This document shows, one piece after another, positions 53,792 through 64,000 of a stretch of DNA of 64,000 nt. Origin of the DNA: Nocardioides marinisabuli (lineage in GTDB: Bacteria; Actinomycetota; Actinomycetes; Propionibacteriales; Nocardioidaceae). The notes beneath the pieces were generated by a model. That model saw only the letters and a list, made by a program, of their open reading frames with translations, searched no databases and was not told where the DNA came from. The translations under genes and the position numbers were made by a program. The first letter of the stretch is position 1; every line of letters starts with the position of its first letter. The stretch lies in contig NZ_CP059163.1 of assembly GCF_013466785.1 (NCBI RefSeq), forward strand, positions 2,604,001 to 2,668,000, read 5' to 3'.

Positions 53792-55862
53792 CGCCGTCCA
53801 GATCTGCTCGCGCTGCTCGACGAGGTAGGTCGCGGTCACGTGGGTGGGGTTGAACCACACGACGGTGCCGTCGACGACCGGCAGGCAGACCGGCGCGTCG
53901 GGGCAGATGACCGGGTTGAGGTCGACCACCCCGGCGGACTCGGTGTCGATCGCGGCCGTGTCGTACATCCCGTCGGCCAGCGGACGCCCCAGCGGCACCG
54001 TGACGACGCAGTCGCCCAGCACCCGGGCCCGGGCCAGGCAGTCGAGGGGGTCGAACCCGCCGAGGTCGAACCCGCCGGTGCCGATGATGCTGCGCACCAT
54101 CACGGCGCTGGCGCCGGCGGCCTCCACGAGGTCGACCGTGCGGCGTACGCCGTCGAGCTGCATGCGGGCCAGCGGCAGCTGCTCGCCCTCGCGGGAGCGG
54201 ATCTTGCCCTCCCAGGTCCGGTCGCTGCGGGGCAGGTGCACCAGGACAACGGCGTCGGCGTCCATGCGGGGCAGGGTCTCGGTGTAGAAGTCCTCCCGTG
54301 CTGTCGTGCAGGCCTCCTGCACTGCGGTGGGGTTGCGGGTGTTGAGGAGGCCGTCCTGCCACGGGCACCCCGTCACGATGCTGACCGAGAGCCGCAGGCC
54401 CTTCTCCTCGGCCAGCGCCTCGAAGGCGGGCGTGAGCATCTGGGCGTGGCTGTCGCCGACGAGGACGACGTGCTGACCGGGACCGTCGACCACGAGGCAG
54501 TCCTCGGGGGCGTCGGGGGTGCAGTAGACACCCTCGGGCCCCTTGTCCTCCGCCACCTCGGCGTAGTCGATGGGCGGCACCGGCCGGCCCAGGCGGCGGT
54601 TGGTCAGGGACTCGTCGACCCGGGTGGTGGCGGCCGAGGCGGTCGCGATCGGGGTCCTGTCGCTCCGCAGCAGCGCGGGCGCCACCAGGAGCGCGGCCGC
54701 AAGACTGACGGCCAGGCCACCGGCGACGGTGGGCCACCACCAGCCGTCGAGCGAGCGCGCGCGCCGTACGGGGTGCTCCAGCAGGTGGTAGGACATCGAG
54801 GCCAGGCCCACCGACAGCACCGTCCCGACCGCGGCCGTGAGGGCGGGGCCCACCTCGACCACCCGGCCGACCGCCAGCAGCATCGGCCAGTGCCACAGGT
54901 AGATGCCGTAGGAGATCCGGCCCAGGTAGGTCAGCGTGGGCAGCGACAGCAGCCGGGAGAGCCAGGCGCCCGGGGCGAGGTAGACGCCCACCACCAGGGC
55001 CGCCAGCAGCGGGGTGGCCACCAGGTTGCGGGTGGTGGCGGCCATCGCGAGCAGCTCGGAGGCCACGACCGCGACACCGATGGCCCCGGCGGTGGCCAGC
55101 AGCGCCGCGCCCCGGGCGGTGGTGGCCCTCGTCCGCACCGCGCGCCGCGCGCAGCCGCAGCAGCACGGCGAGCGCCGCACCGGTCATCAGCTGGTAGAGC
55201 CGGGCGTCGGTGGCGTAGTACGCCCACGAGGGGTTGACCTGGGCCCAGACGAGCTGGTTGACGGCCGAGGCGACCACCAGGCCGACCAGCACGCCGAGCA
55301 GCACGACCTCGTTGCGACGGCCCCAGCGCCACCACACCAGCAGCACCAGGGGGAGCAGCACGTAGAACTGCTCCTCCACCGAGAGCGACCAGAAGTGCAG
55401 GAACGGCGACTCCTGCACGTCGCGGGCGAAGTAGTCGGCGCCGTCGAGGATGAACTGCCAGTTGGCGACGTACAGCAGCGCCGAGCGGGCCTGCGAGACG
55501 AGCTCGAGGCGCTCGGGCTTCGAGGCGAGCAGCACGAAGAGGGCGCACGTGCCGAGGACGGTGACGACGGCGGCCGGCAGCAGCCGACGGGCGCGACGCG
55601 CGAAGAACGCCCCCAGCCGCAGCTCGCCGCTGGCGCTCGCGCCGTGCAGCACCACGGTGGTGACCAGGAAGCCGGACAGCACGAAGAAGAGGTCCAGGCC
55701 CAGGAAGCCGTTGGCGAAGCCGGGCAGCTCGGCGTGGAAGAGCAGCACCAGCATCACCGCGACGGTGCGGATGCCGTCGAGCTGCGGGCGGTAGGCGAGC
55801 GGGGCGGCCGTCGGCCGGGGCGCCGGCGCGGACGTCGGCGCCGGGCGGGTCGTGGTCGTCAC
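53768..55862 (-). pseudogene. OatA-like acyltransferase (acyltransferase 3 plus SGNH), frameshifted
   Basis: N-terminal acyltransferase-3 domain of about ten helices (RPQLDGIRTVAVMLVLLFHAELPGFANGFLGLDLFFVLSGFLVT, HFWSLSVEEQFYVLLPL), later helices, then an extracellular SGNH domain with VLVGDSHAQML and a late Asn/His region (NPTHVTA). Such proteins O-acetylate cell-wall or exopolysaccharide sugars. Frame changes near 55138-55155 in a CGCG-rich run; deleting one base gives 697 aa. Start GTG 55862 is preferred because TAAGGT lies 7 nt upstream; GTG 55871 is the alternative. Confidence 0.85.
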
Positions 55863-55869
55863 GGACCGC

Positions 55870-55875
55870 ACCTTA
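55870..55875 (-). promoter_or_regulatory. -10-like hexamer for leaderless acyltransferase
   Basis: Minus-strand TAAGGT ends 7 nt before GTG 55862. It overlaps the alternative upstream GTG, arguing against that start. Confidence 0.45.
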
Positions 55876-55938
55876 ACTTTGCGATCGCACGGACCCGGCC
55901 CCGCACCGCCGCGCCCGACACCACCCGGTCGGTCGCGG

Positions 55939-55944
55939 TAGTTT
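55939..55944 (+). promoter_or_regulatory. -10-like hexamer for leaderless antiporter
   Basis: TAGTTT ends 7 nt before GTG 55952. Confidence 0.45.
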
Positions 55945-55951
55945 CGAGCGC

Positions 55952-57271
55952 GTGACAGCCGACCTCGTCTACCTCGTGGCCGGCGCCAGCCTGCTGCTGG
56001 CCATCGTGCTGCCCAGCGCGCTGGGCCGGCTGCCGCTCACCTCACCGATGGTCCTCGTGGGCCTGGGCATGCTGCTGGGCGCCACCCCGCTGCCCGACGA
56101 CCTGCCGCTGAGCCCGCAGGACAACCGGGCCGCGATCGAGCACATCACCGAGCTCACCGTGCTGATCGCCCTGATGGGCGTCGGCCTGGCGCTCGACCGG
56201 CCCCTCGACCCGCGCCAGAAGGCGTCGCGCCGGGCCTGGTCGCCGACCTGGCGGCTGCTCGGCATCGCCATGCCGCTCTCGATCGCCGGGGTGGCGCTGC
56301 TGGGCTGGTGGGCCGGGCTGGCCCCCGCGGTGGCGATCCTGCTCGGTGCGGTGCTGGCGCCCACCGACCCCGTGCTCGCCTCCGACGTGCAGGTCGGCGG
56401 GCCCGCGACCAGGAAGGTGGTCGGCGAGGAGGCCGACGACTGCGCACCGATCGACGAGGACGACGAGGTCCGCTTCGCGCTGACGGCCGAGGCCGGTCTC
56501 AACGACGGGCTGGCCTTCCCCTTCGTCTACCTCGCGGTCCTCGTCGCCGGCGGCGGCGCGCTCGGCGCCACGGCGCTGGAGTGGGTCGGGTGGTACCTGC
56601 TCGGCAAGACCGCCATCGGGGTGCTCGCCGGCGTCGCGGTGGGCCACGTGCTGGCCCGCTTCGCCTTCCGTGCGGTCAGCCCCACGCTGCGCATCGCCGA
56701 CCGCGGCGAGCCGCTGCTCGCGGTGGCCGCGCTGACGGCGTCGTACGGCGCGGCGGAGGTGCTCGGCGGCTACGGCTTCCTGGCCGTCTTCGCCTGCGCG
56801 ATGACCTTCCGGGCCTCCGAGCGCCGCCACGACTACCACCGCGCGATGCACGAGGTGGTCGAGCGGCTCGAGCGGCTGCTGACCCTCTTCGTGCTGCTGG
56901 TGCTCGGCATCGCCCTGACCCGCGGGCTGCTCGAGGCCCTCGACTGGCGCGGGGTCGCGATCGGTCTGGGCCTGATCCTGGTGGTGCGGCCGCTGGCCGG
57001 CTACCTGGCCCTGAGCGTGCGGCCGGTGCCGCCGGGGGAGCGGGGCGGACTGACCCGGGCCGAGCGGCTCACCGCGGCGTTCTTCGGGGTCCGCGGCGTC
57101 GGCTCGCTGTTCTACCTGGCCTACGCCGCCGGTGAGGTCGACGACTTCGGGCAGAGCTGGCTGTGGTCGACCGTCGGCTTCACGGTCGTGGCCTCGGTGC
57201 TGGTGCACGGCGTGCTGGTCGGCCCGGCGATGGACCTGCTCGAGCGTCGCGAACGGGTGCCGGCGGCCTAG
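55952..57271 (+). CDS. Cation:proton antiporter (CPA1/NhaP-like)
   Basis: 439 aa with about 12 helices. LAPTDPVLASDVQVG and AEAGLNDGLAFPFVYLAVL are hallmark segments: the Asp of AGLNDG is the ion-binding residue of the CPA1 family. FFGVRGVGSLFYLAYA near the end is also conserved. Exchanges Na+ or K+ for H+ for pH or salt balance. GTG 55952 chosen from the TAGTTT box. Stands alone. Confidence 0.9.
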   Translation: MTADLVYLVAGASLLLAIVLPSALGRLPLTSPMVLVGLGMLLGATPLPDDLPLSPQDNRAAIEHITELTVLIALMGVGLALDRPLDPRQKASRRAWSPTWRLLGIAMPLSIAGVALLGWWAGLAPAVAILLGAVLAPTDPVLASDVQVGGPATRKVVGEEADDCAPIDEDDEVRFALTAEAGLNDGLAFPFVYLAVLVAGGGALGATALEWVGWYLLGKTAIGVLAGVAVGHVLARFAFRAVSPTLRIADRGEPLLAVAALTASYGAAEVLGGYGFLAVFACAMTFRASERRHDYHRAMHEVVERLERLLTLFVLLVLGIALTRGLLEALDWRGVAIGLGLILVVRPLAGYLALSVRPVPPGERGGLTRAERLTAAFFGVRGVGSLFYLAYAAGEVDDFGQSWLWSTVGFTVVASVLVHGVLVGPAMDLLERRERVPAA

Positions 57272-57291
57272 CAGCCCGTACCCTCCCGGGT

Positions 57292-57744
57292 ATGCGATCC
57301 CCCCTCGCCGCCCTGCTCGTCGTGCTCCTGACCGTCGTCGGAGGCGTCGCCGCCCCCACCACCGCCCACGCCGCCGGCGCGGCTGCGTACGAGAAGTCGG
57401 TGCACAAGAAGACCAACGTGCAGCGCACCAAGCGCGACCTGGTGGGGCTGCGCAAGCAGAGGTGCGTGCAGCGCTTCGCCGACCGGCAGGCCCGCCGGAT
57501 GGCGGACCAGGAGCGGATGTTCCACCAGGACCTCGGTCCGGTGCTGGAGAAGTGCGACCTGAGCCGGGTCGCCGAGAACGTCGCCTACGGCTACTCCAGC
57601 GGCAAGGCCGTGGTGAAGGGCTGGATGGGGTCCCCGGGCCACCGCGCCAACATCCTCGACGGCCGCTTCCGGCTGCTGGGTGTCGGTGCCAGCAAGAGCG
57701 ACGACGGCACCTGGTACGCCGCCCAGGTCTTCGGCCGCAAGTAG
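57292..57744 (+). CDS. Secreted CAP (SCP-like) domain protein
   Basis: 150 aa. Signal peptide to about residue 28 (VVGGVAAPTTAHA-A), then one CAP domain with conserved HQDLGPVLEKCDLSRVAENVAYG and [12 protein letters not shown], the two central motifs of the family. Bacterial CAP proteins are extracellular and mostly uncharacterised. ATG 57292 has TACCCT 7 nt upstream. From residue 32 onwards the DNA is 368/370 identical to the 3' end of the next gene, a recent duplication. Confidence 0.88.
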   Translation: MRSPLAALLVVLLTVVGGVAAPTTAHAAGAAAYEKSVHKKTNVQRTKRDLVGLRKQRCVQRFADRQARRMADQERMFHQDLGPVLEKCDLSRVAENVAYGYSSGKAVVKGWMGSPGHRANILDGRFRLLGVGASKSDDGTWYAAQVFGRK

Positions 57745-57754
57745 GAACCGCCCG
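57385..57754 (+). repeat. 370-bp segmental duplication, copy 1
   Basis: Matches 58897-59266 with two substitutions, one giving Arg to Lys and one Asp to Asn. Identity runs through the stop codon into AGGAACCGCCC, then ends sharply on both sides. Confidence 0.92.
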
Positions 57755-57825
57755 ACGGGGCCTCTTCTTCACCCGAGATGCTCGAATCGCGAGACACAGC
57801 CGCTCGCCTGGTCCACTCTCCTCAC

Positions 57826-59256
<1,431 letters not shown>

Positions 59257-59276
59257 GAACCGCCCTGGGAGGTGCG

Positions 59277-59282
59277 TAGTCT
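59277..59282 (+). promoter_or_regulatory. -10-like hexamer for leaderless prfB
   Basis: TAGTCT ends 8 nt before GTG 59291. Confidence 0.45.
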
Positions 59283-59290
59283 TGCTCCTT

Positions 59291-60406
59291 GTGGCAGGCA
59301 TCGACTACGACCTCGAGATCAAGCAGCTCCAGGCGACCATGCGCACCGTCGAGCAGGTGCTCGACATCGACGCGATGCGTCGTGAGATCGCCGAGCTCGG
59401 CGAGCAGGTCGGCGCGGCCGACCTGTGGGACGACCAGGCCAACGCCACCCGCGTGACCGGGCGCCTCTCGCTGCTGCAGGGCCAGGTCGACCGCTTCGCC
59501 GAGCTCTCGGGCCGCATCGAGGACCTCGAGGTCCTCGTCGAGCTCGGGGTCGAGGAGGGTGACGCCGACTCGATGGCCGAGGCCGAGCGCGAGCTGGCCC
59601 GGGTCAAGAAGGCCGTCGAGCAGCTCGAGGTCCGCACCCTGCTCTCCGGCGAGTACGACGCCCGCGAGGCGCTGGTGACCATCCGCGCCGGCGCCGGTGG
59701 CGTCGACGCCGCCGACTTCGCCGAGACCCTGATGCGGATGTACACGCGCTGGGCCGAGCAGCACAAGTACCCCGTGGAGGTCTTCGACACCTCCTACGCC
59801 GAGGAGGCGGGCCTGAAGTCGGCCACCTTCGCCATCCACGCGCCCTACGCCTACGGCACCCTCTCCGTCGAGGCCGGCACGCACCGCCTGGTGCGGATCA
59901 GCCCCTTCGACAACCAGGGCCGCCGCCAGACCTCCTTCGCCGCCGTCGAGGTGGTGCCGGTGCTCGAGCAGACCGACGAGATCGAGATCCCCGACGAGGA
60001 GATCCGCACCGACGTCTACCGCTCCGGCGGTCCCGGCGGCCAGTCGGTCAACACCACCGACTCCGCGGTGCGCCTGACCCACATCCCCACCGGCGTGGTC
60101 GTCTCGTGCCAGAACGAGAAGTCGCAGCTGCAGAACAAGGCGTCCGCGATGGTCGTGCTGAAGGCCAAGCTGCTGGCGCGCAAGAAGGCCGAGGAGAAGG
60201 CGCACCTCGACGAGATGCGCGGCGACGTGCAGGCCTCGTGGGGCGACCAGATGCGCAACTACGTGCTCAACCCCTACCAGGTGGTCAAGGACCTGCGGAC
60301 CTCCTACGAGGTCGGCAACCCCCAGGCCGTCTTCGACGGCGACCTCGACGGCTTCCTCGAGGCCGGCATCCGCTGGCGGATGGGCGCCGAGAAGACCGAC
60401 GCCTGA
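59291..60406 (+). CDS. prfB: Peptide chain release factor 2
   Basis: 371 aa. Recognises UGA and UAA stops and releases the finished protein from the ribosome. Codon-recognition tripeptide SPF is in [15 protein letters not shown], and the catalytic GGQ in [15 protein letters not shown]. The N-terminal coiled domain is normal. No in-frame UGA or programmed frameshift is present, in keeping with actinobacterial prfB. GTG 59291 starts the family N-terminus. The next gene overlaps (TGATG). In most actinobacteria prfB is followed by ftsE; here 2.9 kb intervenes. Confidence 0.97.
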   Translation: MAGIDYDLEIKQLQATMRTVEQVLDIDAMRREIAELGEQVGAADLWDDQANATRVTGRLSLLQGQVDRFAELSGRIEDLEVLVELGVEEGDADSMAEAERELARVKKAVEQLEVRTLLSGEYDAREALVTIRAGAGGVDAADFAETLMRMYTRWAEQHKYPVEVFDTSYAEEAGLKSATFAIHAPYAYGTLSVEAGTHRLVRISPFDNQGRRQTSFAAVEVVPVLEQTDEIEIPDEEIRTDVYRSGGPGGQSVNTTDSAVRLTHIPTGVVVSCQNEKSQLQNKASAMVVLKAKLLARKKAEEKAHLDEMRGDVQASWGDQMRNYVLNPYQVVKDLRTSYEVGNPQAVFDGDLDGFLEAGIRWRMGAEKTDA

Positions 60407-60837
60407 TGGTCGGCTGGGACGACGTGCGACGTCGTCTCGAGTGCCGTCTCCGGGAGCTGCCCGAGGGTGGTTTCGTCGTGCTCGGCGAGGCTCCACGCGT
60501 CCTGGGGCGCCGGGCGTGGTGGCGTCGACAGGCGCCGACGGCGCCCACCAGGTACGTGCAGGCGCGCCGCGACGGGGCGCACGTGTACGTCGAGTGCGTC
60601 GGGGCTCGTTCCTTCGGCGGCGGCTGGGAGATCGACGACACCGCCCACACGCGGCTGCGGCGGCTGGGCTGGTTGGTGCCCGGCGAGATGGACGCGACGG
60701 GGGTGCAGCCCTCGTGGCCGAGCTACTGGCGGGTCCTGCCGGTCTCCGAGTCCGCGGCGGCGGCACGGCTGTGTGTCGCTGCACTGGACGTCCTCGGGGC
60801 CTCGCCCGACGCGGTGGACCTCCAAGCCGGACCCTGA
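60406..60837 (+). CDS. Small protein, TY-Chap-like candidate
   Basis: 143 aa, no signal peptide. RYVQARRDGAHVYVECVGARSFGGGWEIDDTAHTRLRRLGWLVPGEM...SYWRVLP follows the pattern of TY-Chap/YbjN-like domains, proposed chaperones of type VII secretion; this is a pattern judgement. ATG overlaps the prfB stop. Its last 115 bp overlap the convergent operon. Confidence 0.55.
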   Translation: MVGWDDVRRRLECRLRELPEGGFVVLGEAPRVLGRRAWWRRQAPTAPTRYVQARRDGAHVYVECVGARSFGGGWEIDDTAHTRLRRLGWLVPGEMDATGVQPSWPSYWRVLPVSESAAAARLCVAALDVLGASPDAVDLQAGP

Positions 60838-61430
60838 GCCCGCGGCTCGGAGCCCCCGGGCGAGCGCGGGAGCGGGTCGGCAGACGGCAGCAGCGTCGAG
60901 AACACCCGGTAGAGCGAGGTCGCATCGACCGGGCGGAGCAGGTCGGCGCCAGGATCTGCCAGGAAGGGGCCGTGCGCTCCGTCGACCGCCACGACCTCGA
61001 CCCGTCGGCCGGGTGAGGACACCTCCAGCCGCCAGGCGCGCGAGGCGCCGGCCAGCTCGAGGGCGTCGGCGCGGACCGCCGGGTCGGTGGACAGGAGCCG
61101 ATCGAGCTCCCTCGCCGGGTAGACGCGTTCTACGCGCGGGCCACGACGTGCGACACCCGGGCGCGTCAGGCGGACCAGCGAGACGGCCAGGTGCGAGGGC
61201 GGGAGCATCATCACCTGGTGCAGTCCCGGCTGCACGGCGAGCACGACCGCCATCCGGTCGGGGGCCGCCCAGGCGCGGTGCCGCAGGAGGGTCGGCCCGG
61301 CCACCACCAGGTCCACCGCGACCGCGTGCTCACGCGCCACCTCGGCGACCGGGTGGCCGGAGAGCAGGAGCGCGGCGAGACCCTGGTCGTCGACGCGCTG
61401 CCCCTGGGCGGCAGTGGACGGATCAGACAT
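60723..61430 (-). CDS. Protein of unknown function, possible EspG-like
   Basis: 235 aa, soluble. Alternating strands and helices (LAALLLSGHPVAEVAREHAVAVDLVV, MAVVLAVQPGLHQVMMLPPSHLAVSLVRLT, ATSLYRVFSTLLPS) loosely recall EspG-type chaperones, but I cannot be sure. The last 40 residues are Ser/Ala/Arg-rich and run antisense to the gene at 60406-60837, so the true end may be shorter if an indel is present. ATG 61430 overlaps the upstream gene. Confidence 0.5.
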   Translation of the reverse strand: MSDPSTAAQGQRVDDQGLAALLLSGHPVAEVAREHAVAVDLVVAGPTLLRHRAWAAPDRMAVVLAVQPGLHQVMMLPPSHLAVSLVRLTRPGVARRGPRVERVYPARELDRLLSTDPAVRADALELAGASRAWRLEVSSPGRRVEVVAVDGAHGPFLADPGADLLRPVDATSLYRVFSTLLPSADPLPRSPGGSEPRAQGPAWRSTASGEAPRTSSAATHSRAAAADSETGRTRQ

Positions 61431-61926
61431 CGGCGCTGTTCCTCCGGCGGCCGCTGACCGGTCGCCACGCCGCAGCGACGTCTGCGCAGCAGTCGGCGAG
61501 GGCGTCGTAGGACCAGGTCTCGAACGTCGCGGTCAGCGACCAGGCGTGCCGATCGTCCTCGCGCACGAACCACTGCTCCATGGTCAGGGCCCGCCCCTCG
61601 AGGTCGACGTGGTGCGCCAGCCGTCGCCCGCCCGGCAGGTCGTCGATGCGCAGCCGTTCGATCTCGATGAGGTGGTAGTCACGCAGGGTCCGGGGCAGGA
61701 GCTGGGCGGTGCCCACCTGCCAGTCGCGGAAGCTGAGCCCGTGCAGGTCGTCGCAGGTCAGCACGAGGTTGGCGCGAAAAGACCCCCGCTCGGCCGGCCC
61801 GCCCGCTCCGGCCGGGTCACCGGCCTGCACCGCGGCCCAGAGCGCGCCCACCGGCGCCAGCGCCAGCTTGTCCCACCCCGGTGGCACCTCCGGGGCGGCG
61901 TACGACGGGGGAGCGGGGTCAGTCAC
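61423..61926 (-). CDS. LpqN/Mog1-fold-like protein
   Basis: 167 aa, no signal peptide. GSFRANLVLTCDDLHGLSFRDWQVGTAQLL...YHLIEIERLRIDDLPGGRRLAHHVDLEGRALTMEQWFVREDDRHAWSLTATFE...WRPV matches the strand order of LpqN/PsbP/DUF1795 proteins found with type VII secretion genes. GTG 61926 overlaps the membrane-protein stop; the next start overlaps its stop. Confidence 0.6.
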   Translation of the reverse strand: MTDPAPPSYAAPEVPPGWDKLALAPVGALWAAVQAGDPAGAGGPAERGSFRANLVLTCDDLHGLSFRDWQVGTAQLLPRTLRDYHLIEIERLRIDDLPGGRRLAHHVDLEGRALTMEQWFVREDDRHAWSLTATFETWSYDALADCCADVAAAWRPVSGRRRNSADV

Positions 61927-62272
61927 GCGACCGGCCGTCCGGCGACGTGGGCCGGTCGCGGTACCACCGCGGCTGGACCGCGGAGGGCACGGGCAGCGGA
62001 AGCGCGGCGAAGCCCACCCAGGCCACGAGGACGAGTCCCAGCAGCAGCGCCACCGGTGTGGTCGGGCCGCCCGCGCGCTGCAGCCCCCCGAGGGCGGCGC
62101 CCAGCAGGAGGGCGGCGGCGAGCAGCGGCCACAGGATCAGCACGTTGCGCTGGGCGAAGTCTCGGTGGGTGCCGTGGGCCCATCGTCGAGCGGCGCTCGA
62201 ACGACCGCGTCGCTGCCAGGTGTTGAACCCGGCCGCAGCCGTGCCGCTGAGCAGCATGAAGAGGTAGATCAC
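61919..62272 (-). CDS. Small membrane protein
   Basis: 117 aa with three hydrophobic segments ([59 protein letters not shown]). The stretch [29 protein letters not shown] is very basic and cytoplasmic. GTG 62272 lies 2 bp after a TGA that ends the shifted frame of the upstream gene, supporting the repaired reading of that gene. No known family. Confidence 0.6.
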   Translation of the reverse strand: MIYLFMLLSGTAAAGFNTWQRRGRSSAARRWAHGTHRDFAQRNVLILWPLLAAALLLGAALGGLQRAGGPTTPVALLLGLVLVAWVGFAALPLPVPSAVQPRWYRDRPTSPDGRSRD

Positions 62273-62274
62273 GA

Positions 62275-62572
62275 TCAGTCCCAGAAGGTCAGGGCGTCAC
62301 CGACGTCGTCCAGGCCCTCGCCGACGTCGGGGAGACGGTCACCGGTCCGCGATGTCGCGGACCTCGTCCGCCACCGCAGCCACCGCCTGGGCCAGCGCGC
62401 CCAGCGCCGTGGCCAGCTCGTCCGACGAGGCCCCGGCGTCGGGTCGTCCGTCGAGGTCCGGAGCCACCGACGCCAGCGACCCCGCCGTCGAGTCGAGGAG
62501 GCGTGCGGCGGTGCGCAGGTCCGCCGGCTCCACGTGGAGACGCCCCGGCGTGCGGCTCGCGGAGGTGGTCAC
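62275..62572 (-). pseudogene. Short helical WXG100/ESX-like protein, probable frameshift
   Basis: GTG 62572 (GACGAT 6 nt upstream) opens 77 codons: [27 protein letters not shown] ... [26 protein letters not shown], two amphipathic helices like ESX/WXG proteins, without a clear WxG turn. The frame stops at 62339, but removing one base near 62341-62346 continues [22 protein letters not shown] and ends 2 bp before the next gene. I therefore suggest a 98-aa protein interrupted by one indel; the 77-aa form is the alternative. Confidence 0.5.
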
Positions 62573-62601
62573 GAGGCGATCGTCCCACCTGGGCGGGTGG
62601 G

Positions 62602-63246
62602 TCAAACCTCCCCCGACAGCACCGCGGCACACCATCGGTCGGCGCGTTCCTCGAGGTCGGCGCGCTCCACCGACCGGGGCGCGCTGAGGCTGCAGGTCAC
62701 CCACGCGTCACCGACCAGCCCGGCGTACCTGGTCTCGCGCAGCGGGCCGCTGCGACAGGTCTGCGCCACCGACGGGTCGCCGTACGCCGCCGCGTCGGGG
62801 ACGTCGCGGCACCTGCGGCCGGCGCCGTCGAGGGCACTCTCGGCCAGCTCCTCGGCGCGGGCGGGGGAGACCGGTGGGGTGAAGACCCAGGCGGCGGCGC
62901 TGGTGCGGGCGGGGCCGTCGAAGCGGCAGCCGTCCTCGTGGGCCACGTCGCGCACCTCGGCGGACAGGCGGGCCTCCTCGCCGTCGGCCCAGGTCTCGCT
63001 GCGGCGGGCCTCGCCGCCGAGAGCGGCCTCGACCGCCGCGACCGGCAGGCCGTCGCACAGACCGACGCGCGGCACCACCAGGTCGGAGGTGTCGATGTCG
63101 GCGAGCGCCACCGTGCTCACCGCGGGCTCGGTCGGCTCGGCCGGCTCCGCAGCATCGTCGGCTCCGGGCGCGGTCGGCTCGTCGCTGCACGCGGCCAGCA
63201 GCAGCACCAGGGCAGGGAGCAGTGCGAGGAGGGAGCGGGACGGCAC
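62602..63246 (-). CDS. Lipoprotein of unknown function
   Basis: 214 aa. Signal and lipobox [10 protein letters not shown], an acidic Ala/Glu/Pro linker, then a domain with five or six Cys (GLCDG, EDGCRF, RRCRDV, QTCRSG, VTCSL, RWCAAV) that probably form disulphides. Resembles DUF3558-type actinobacterial lipoproteins in layout only. GTG 63246 has TAGGGT 6 nt upstream. First gene of the minus-strand cassette, 29 bp ahead of the ESX-like gene. Confidence 0.7.
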   Translation of the reverse strand: MPSRSLLALLPALVLLLAACSDEPTAPGADDAAEPAEPTEPAVSTVALADIDTSDLVVPRVGLCDGLPVAAVEAALGGEARRSETWADGEEARLSAEVRDVAHEDGCRFDGPARTSAAAWVFTPPVSPARAEELAESALDGAGRRCRDVPDAAAYGDPSVAQTCRSGPLRETRYAGLVGDAWVTCSLSAPRSVERADLEERADRWCAAVLSGEV

Positions 63247-63252
63247 CCGCCC

Positions 63253-63258
63253 ACCCTA
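63253..63258 (-). promoter_or_regulatory. -10-like hexamer for leaderless lipoprotein gene
   Basis: Minus-strand TAGGGT ends 6 nt before GTG 63246. Confidence 0.45.
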
Positions 63259-63305
63259 CGGACGGGGCGCGGCCCGAGGAGTCCGGGTTGTCAGGCGTCC
63301 TGGCG

Positions 63306-63311
63306 TAATCT
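63306..63311 (+). promoter_or_regulatory. -10-like hexamer for leaderless ftsE
   Basis: TAATCT ends 7 nt before GTG 63319; shows that ftsE has its own promoter, independent of prfB. Confidence 0.5.
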
Positions 63312-63318
63312 CGACCGG

Positions 63319-64000
63319 GTGATTCGCTTCGAGAAGGTCACCAAGACCTACCCCGGCACCGGAGGGCCCGCCCTCGACCAGGTGTCGGTCGACGTCGAGA
63401 AGGGCGAGTTCGTCTTCCTGGTCGGCAGCTCGGGCTCGGGCAAGTCCACCGCCCTGCGCCTGATCCTGCGCGAGACCCGGCCCACCTCGGGCCGCGTCTA
63501 CGTCGCCGGCAAGGAGATCAACCGCCTGGCGGGCTGGAAGGTGCCGCGGCTGCGCCGCCAAATCGGCACCGTCTTCCAGGACTTCCGGCTGCTGCAGTCC
63601 AAGACCGTCGCCGAGAACGTCGCGTTCGCCATGCAGGTGACCGGCCACTCGCCCAAGGAGGTCCGGGCCCTGGTGCCCGAGACCCTCGAGCTGGTGGGCC
63701 TCGACTCCAAGGCCGACCGGCTGCCCGACGAGCTGTCGGGCGGCGAGCAGCAGCGCGTCGCGGTGGCGCGGGCCTTCGTCAACCGGCCGATGATCCTGAT
63801 CGCCGACGAGCCGACCGGCAACCTGGACCCCACCACCTCGGTGGGCATCATGAAGCTGCTCGACCGGATCAACCGCACCGGCACCACCGTGGTGATGGCC
63901 ACCCACGACCACGGCATCGTCGACCAGATGCGCAAGCGCGTCATCGAGCTCGACCACGGCAAGGTGATCCGCGACCAGGCGCAGGGCGCCTACGGCTTCC
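63319..64000 (+). CDS. ftsE: Cell division ATP-binding protein FtsE (partial, runs off the end)
   Basis: 227 codons are visible without a stop; FtsE is normally about 229 aa, so nearly all is present. Walker [10 protein letters not shown], signature [15 protein letters not shown], Walker [14 protein letters not shown]-loop [19 protein letters not shown] is the usual start. With FtsX it controls peptidoglycan hydrolases at the division site. ftsX and smpB are expected beyond the window. Confidence 0.96.
   Translation, partial: MIRFEKVTKTYPGTGGPALDQVSVDVEKGEFVFLVGSSGSGKSTALRLILRETRPTSGRVYVAGKEINRLAGWKVPRLRRQIGTVFQDFRLLQSKTVAENVAFAMQVTGHSPKEVRALVPETLELVGLDSKADRLPDELSGGEQQRVAVARAFVNRPMILIADEPTGNLDPTTSVGIMKLLDRINRTGTTVVMATHDHGIVDQMRKRVIELDHGKVIRDQAQGAYGF

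Noticed and set aside
59291-60406. Programmed +1 frameshift in prfB
   Set aside because: No in-frame UGA or shift site near codon 25; the frame is continuous.

Overview
The window is about 64 kb of very GC-rich DNA with dense genes, many 4-bp start/stop overlaps, frequent GTG starts and almost no intergenic space. The gene content (WS/DGAT acyltransferase, large NAD-glutamate dehydrogenase, Ku/LigD end joining, DUF2505 and LpqN-like proteins, actinobacterial tad pilus genes, prfB near ftsE) points to an actinobacterium. Gene arrangement and intergenic repeat style suggest Nocardioidaceae (Nocardioides-like), but that placement is inference. I found no tRNA, rRNA, CRISPR array, IS element or prophage.

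Layout. 0.1-2.2 kb: CpaB-like and CpaE-like pilus genes. 2.2-5.8 kb: a cupredoxin lipoprotein with a multipass membrane protein, then a WS/DGAT acyltransferase and a small conserved protein. 5.8-12 kb: proline catabolism (pruA, frameshifted), a tiny secreted peptide, an Old Yellow Enzyme, two DUF2505 proteins, a lipoprotein and tryptophan 2,3-dioxygenase. 12-17 kb: NAD-glutamate dehydrogenase, followed by a gene-free stretch with two copies of a palindromic repeat. 17-21 kb: a heterodimeric ABC exporter. 21-25 kb: a broken SDR gene, paired 20-bp palindromes, and the NHEJ locus (ku divergent from separate LigD ligase and polymerase genes). 25-31 kb: two response regulators, a hybrid-length sensor kinase, a HAD hydrolase, and pyruvoyl-dependent arginine decarboxylase coupled to a putative acetyltransferase. 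33-41 kb: one long operon holding a branched-chain-type ABC importer, an acyl-CoA synthetase, a TetR regulator and an alpha/beta hydrolase. 41-45 kb: a secreted PHB-depolymerase-like esterase and three poorly known genes. 45-49.7 kb: the main tad/Flp pilus operon. 49.7-52 kb: a two-gene unit of unknown function. 52-57 kb: GntP-type permease, OatA-like acyltransferase (frameshifted), cation/proton antiporter. 57-59 kb: two secreted CAP proteins sharing a 370-bp duplication. 59-64 kb: prfB and the start of ftsE, separated by a small cassette resembling type VII secretion accessory genes.

Regulation. At least 22 genes have a -10-like hexamer (mostly TAnnnT) placed 6-8 nt before the start codon, the layout of leaderless transcripts; this helped choose starts. 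Two perfect 17-bp stem-loops act as likely terminators at convergent gene ends.

Quality caution. Six otherwise well-conserved genes are each interrupted by what look like one-base indels in GC-rich runs, so residual sequencing or assembly error must be excluded before any of them is treated as a true pseudogene.
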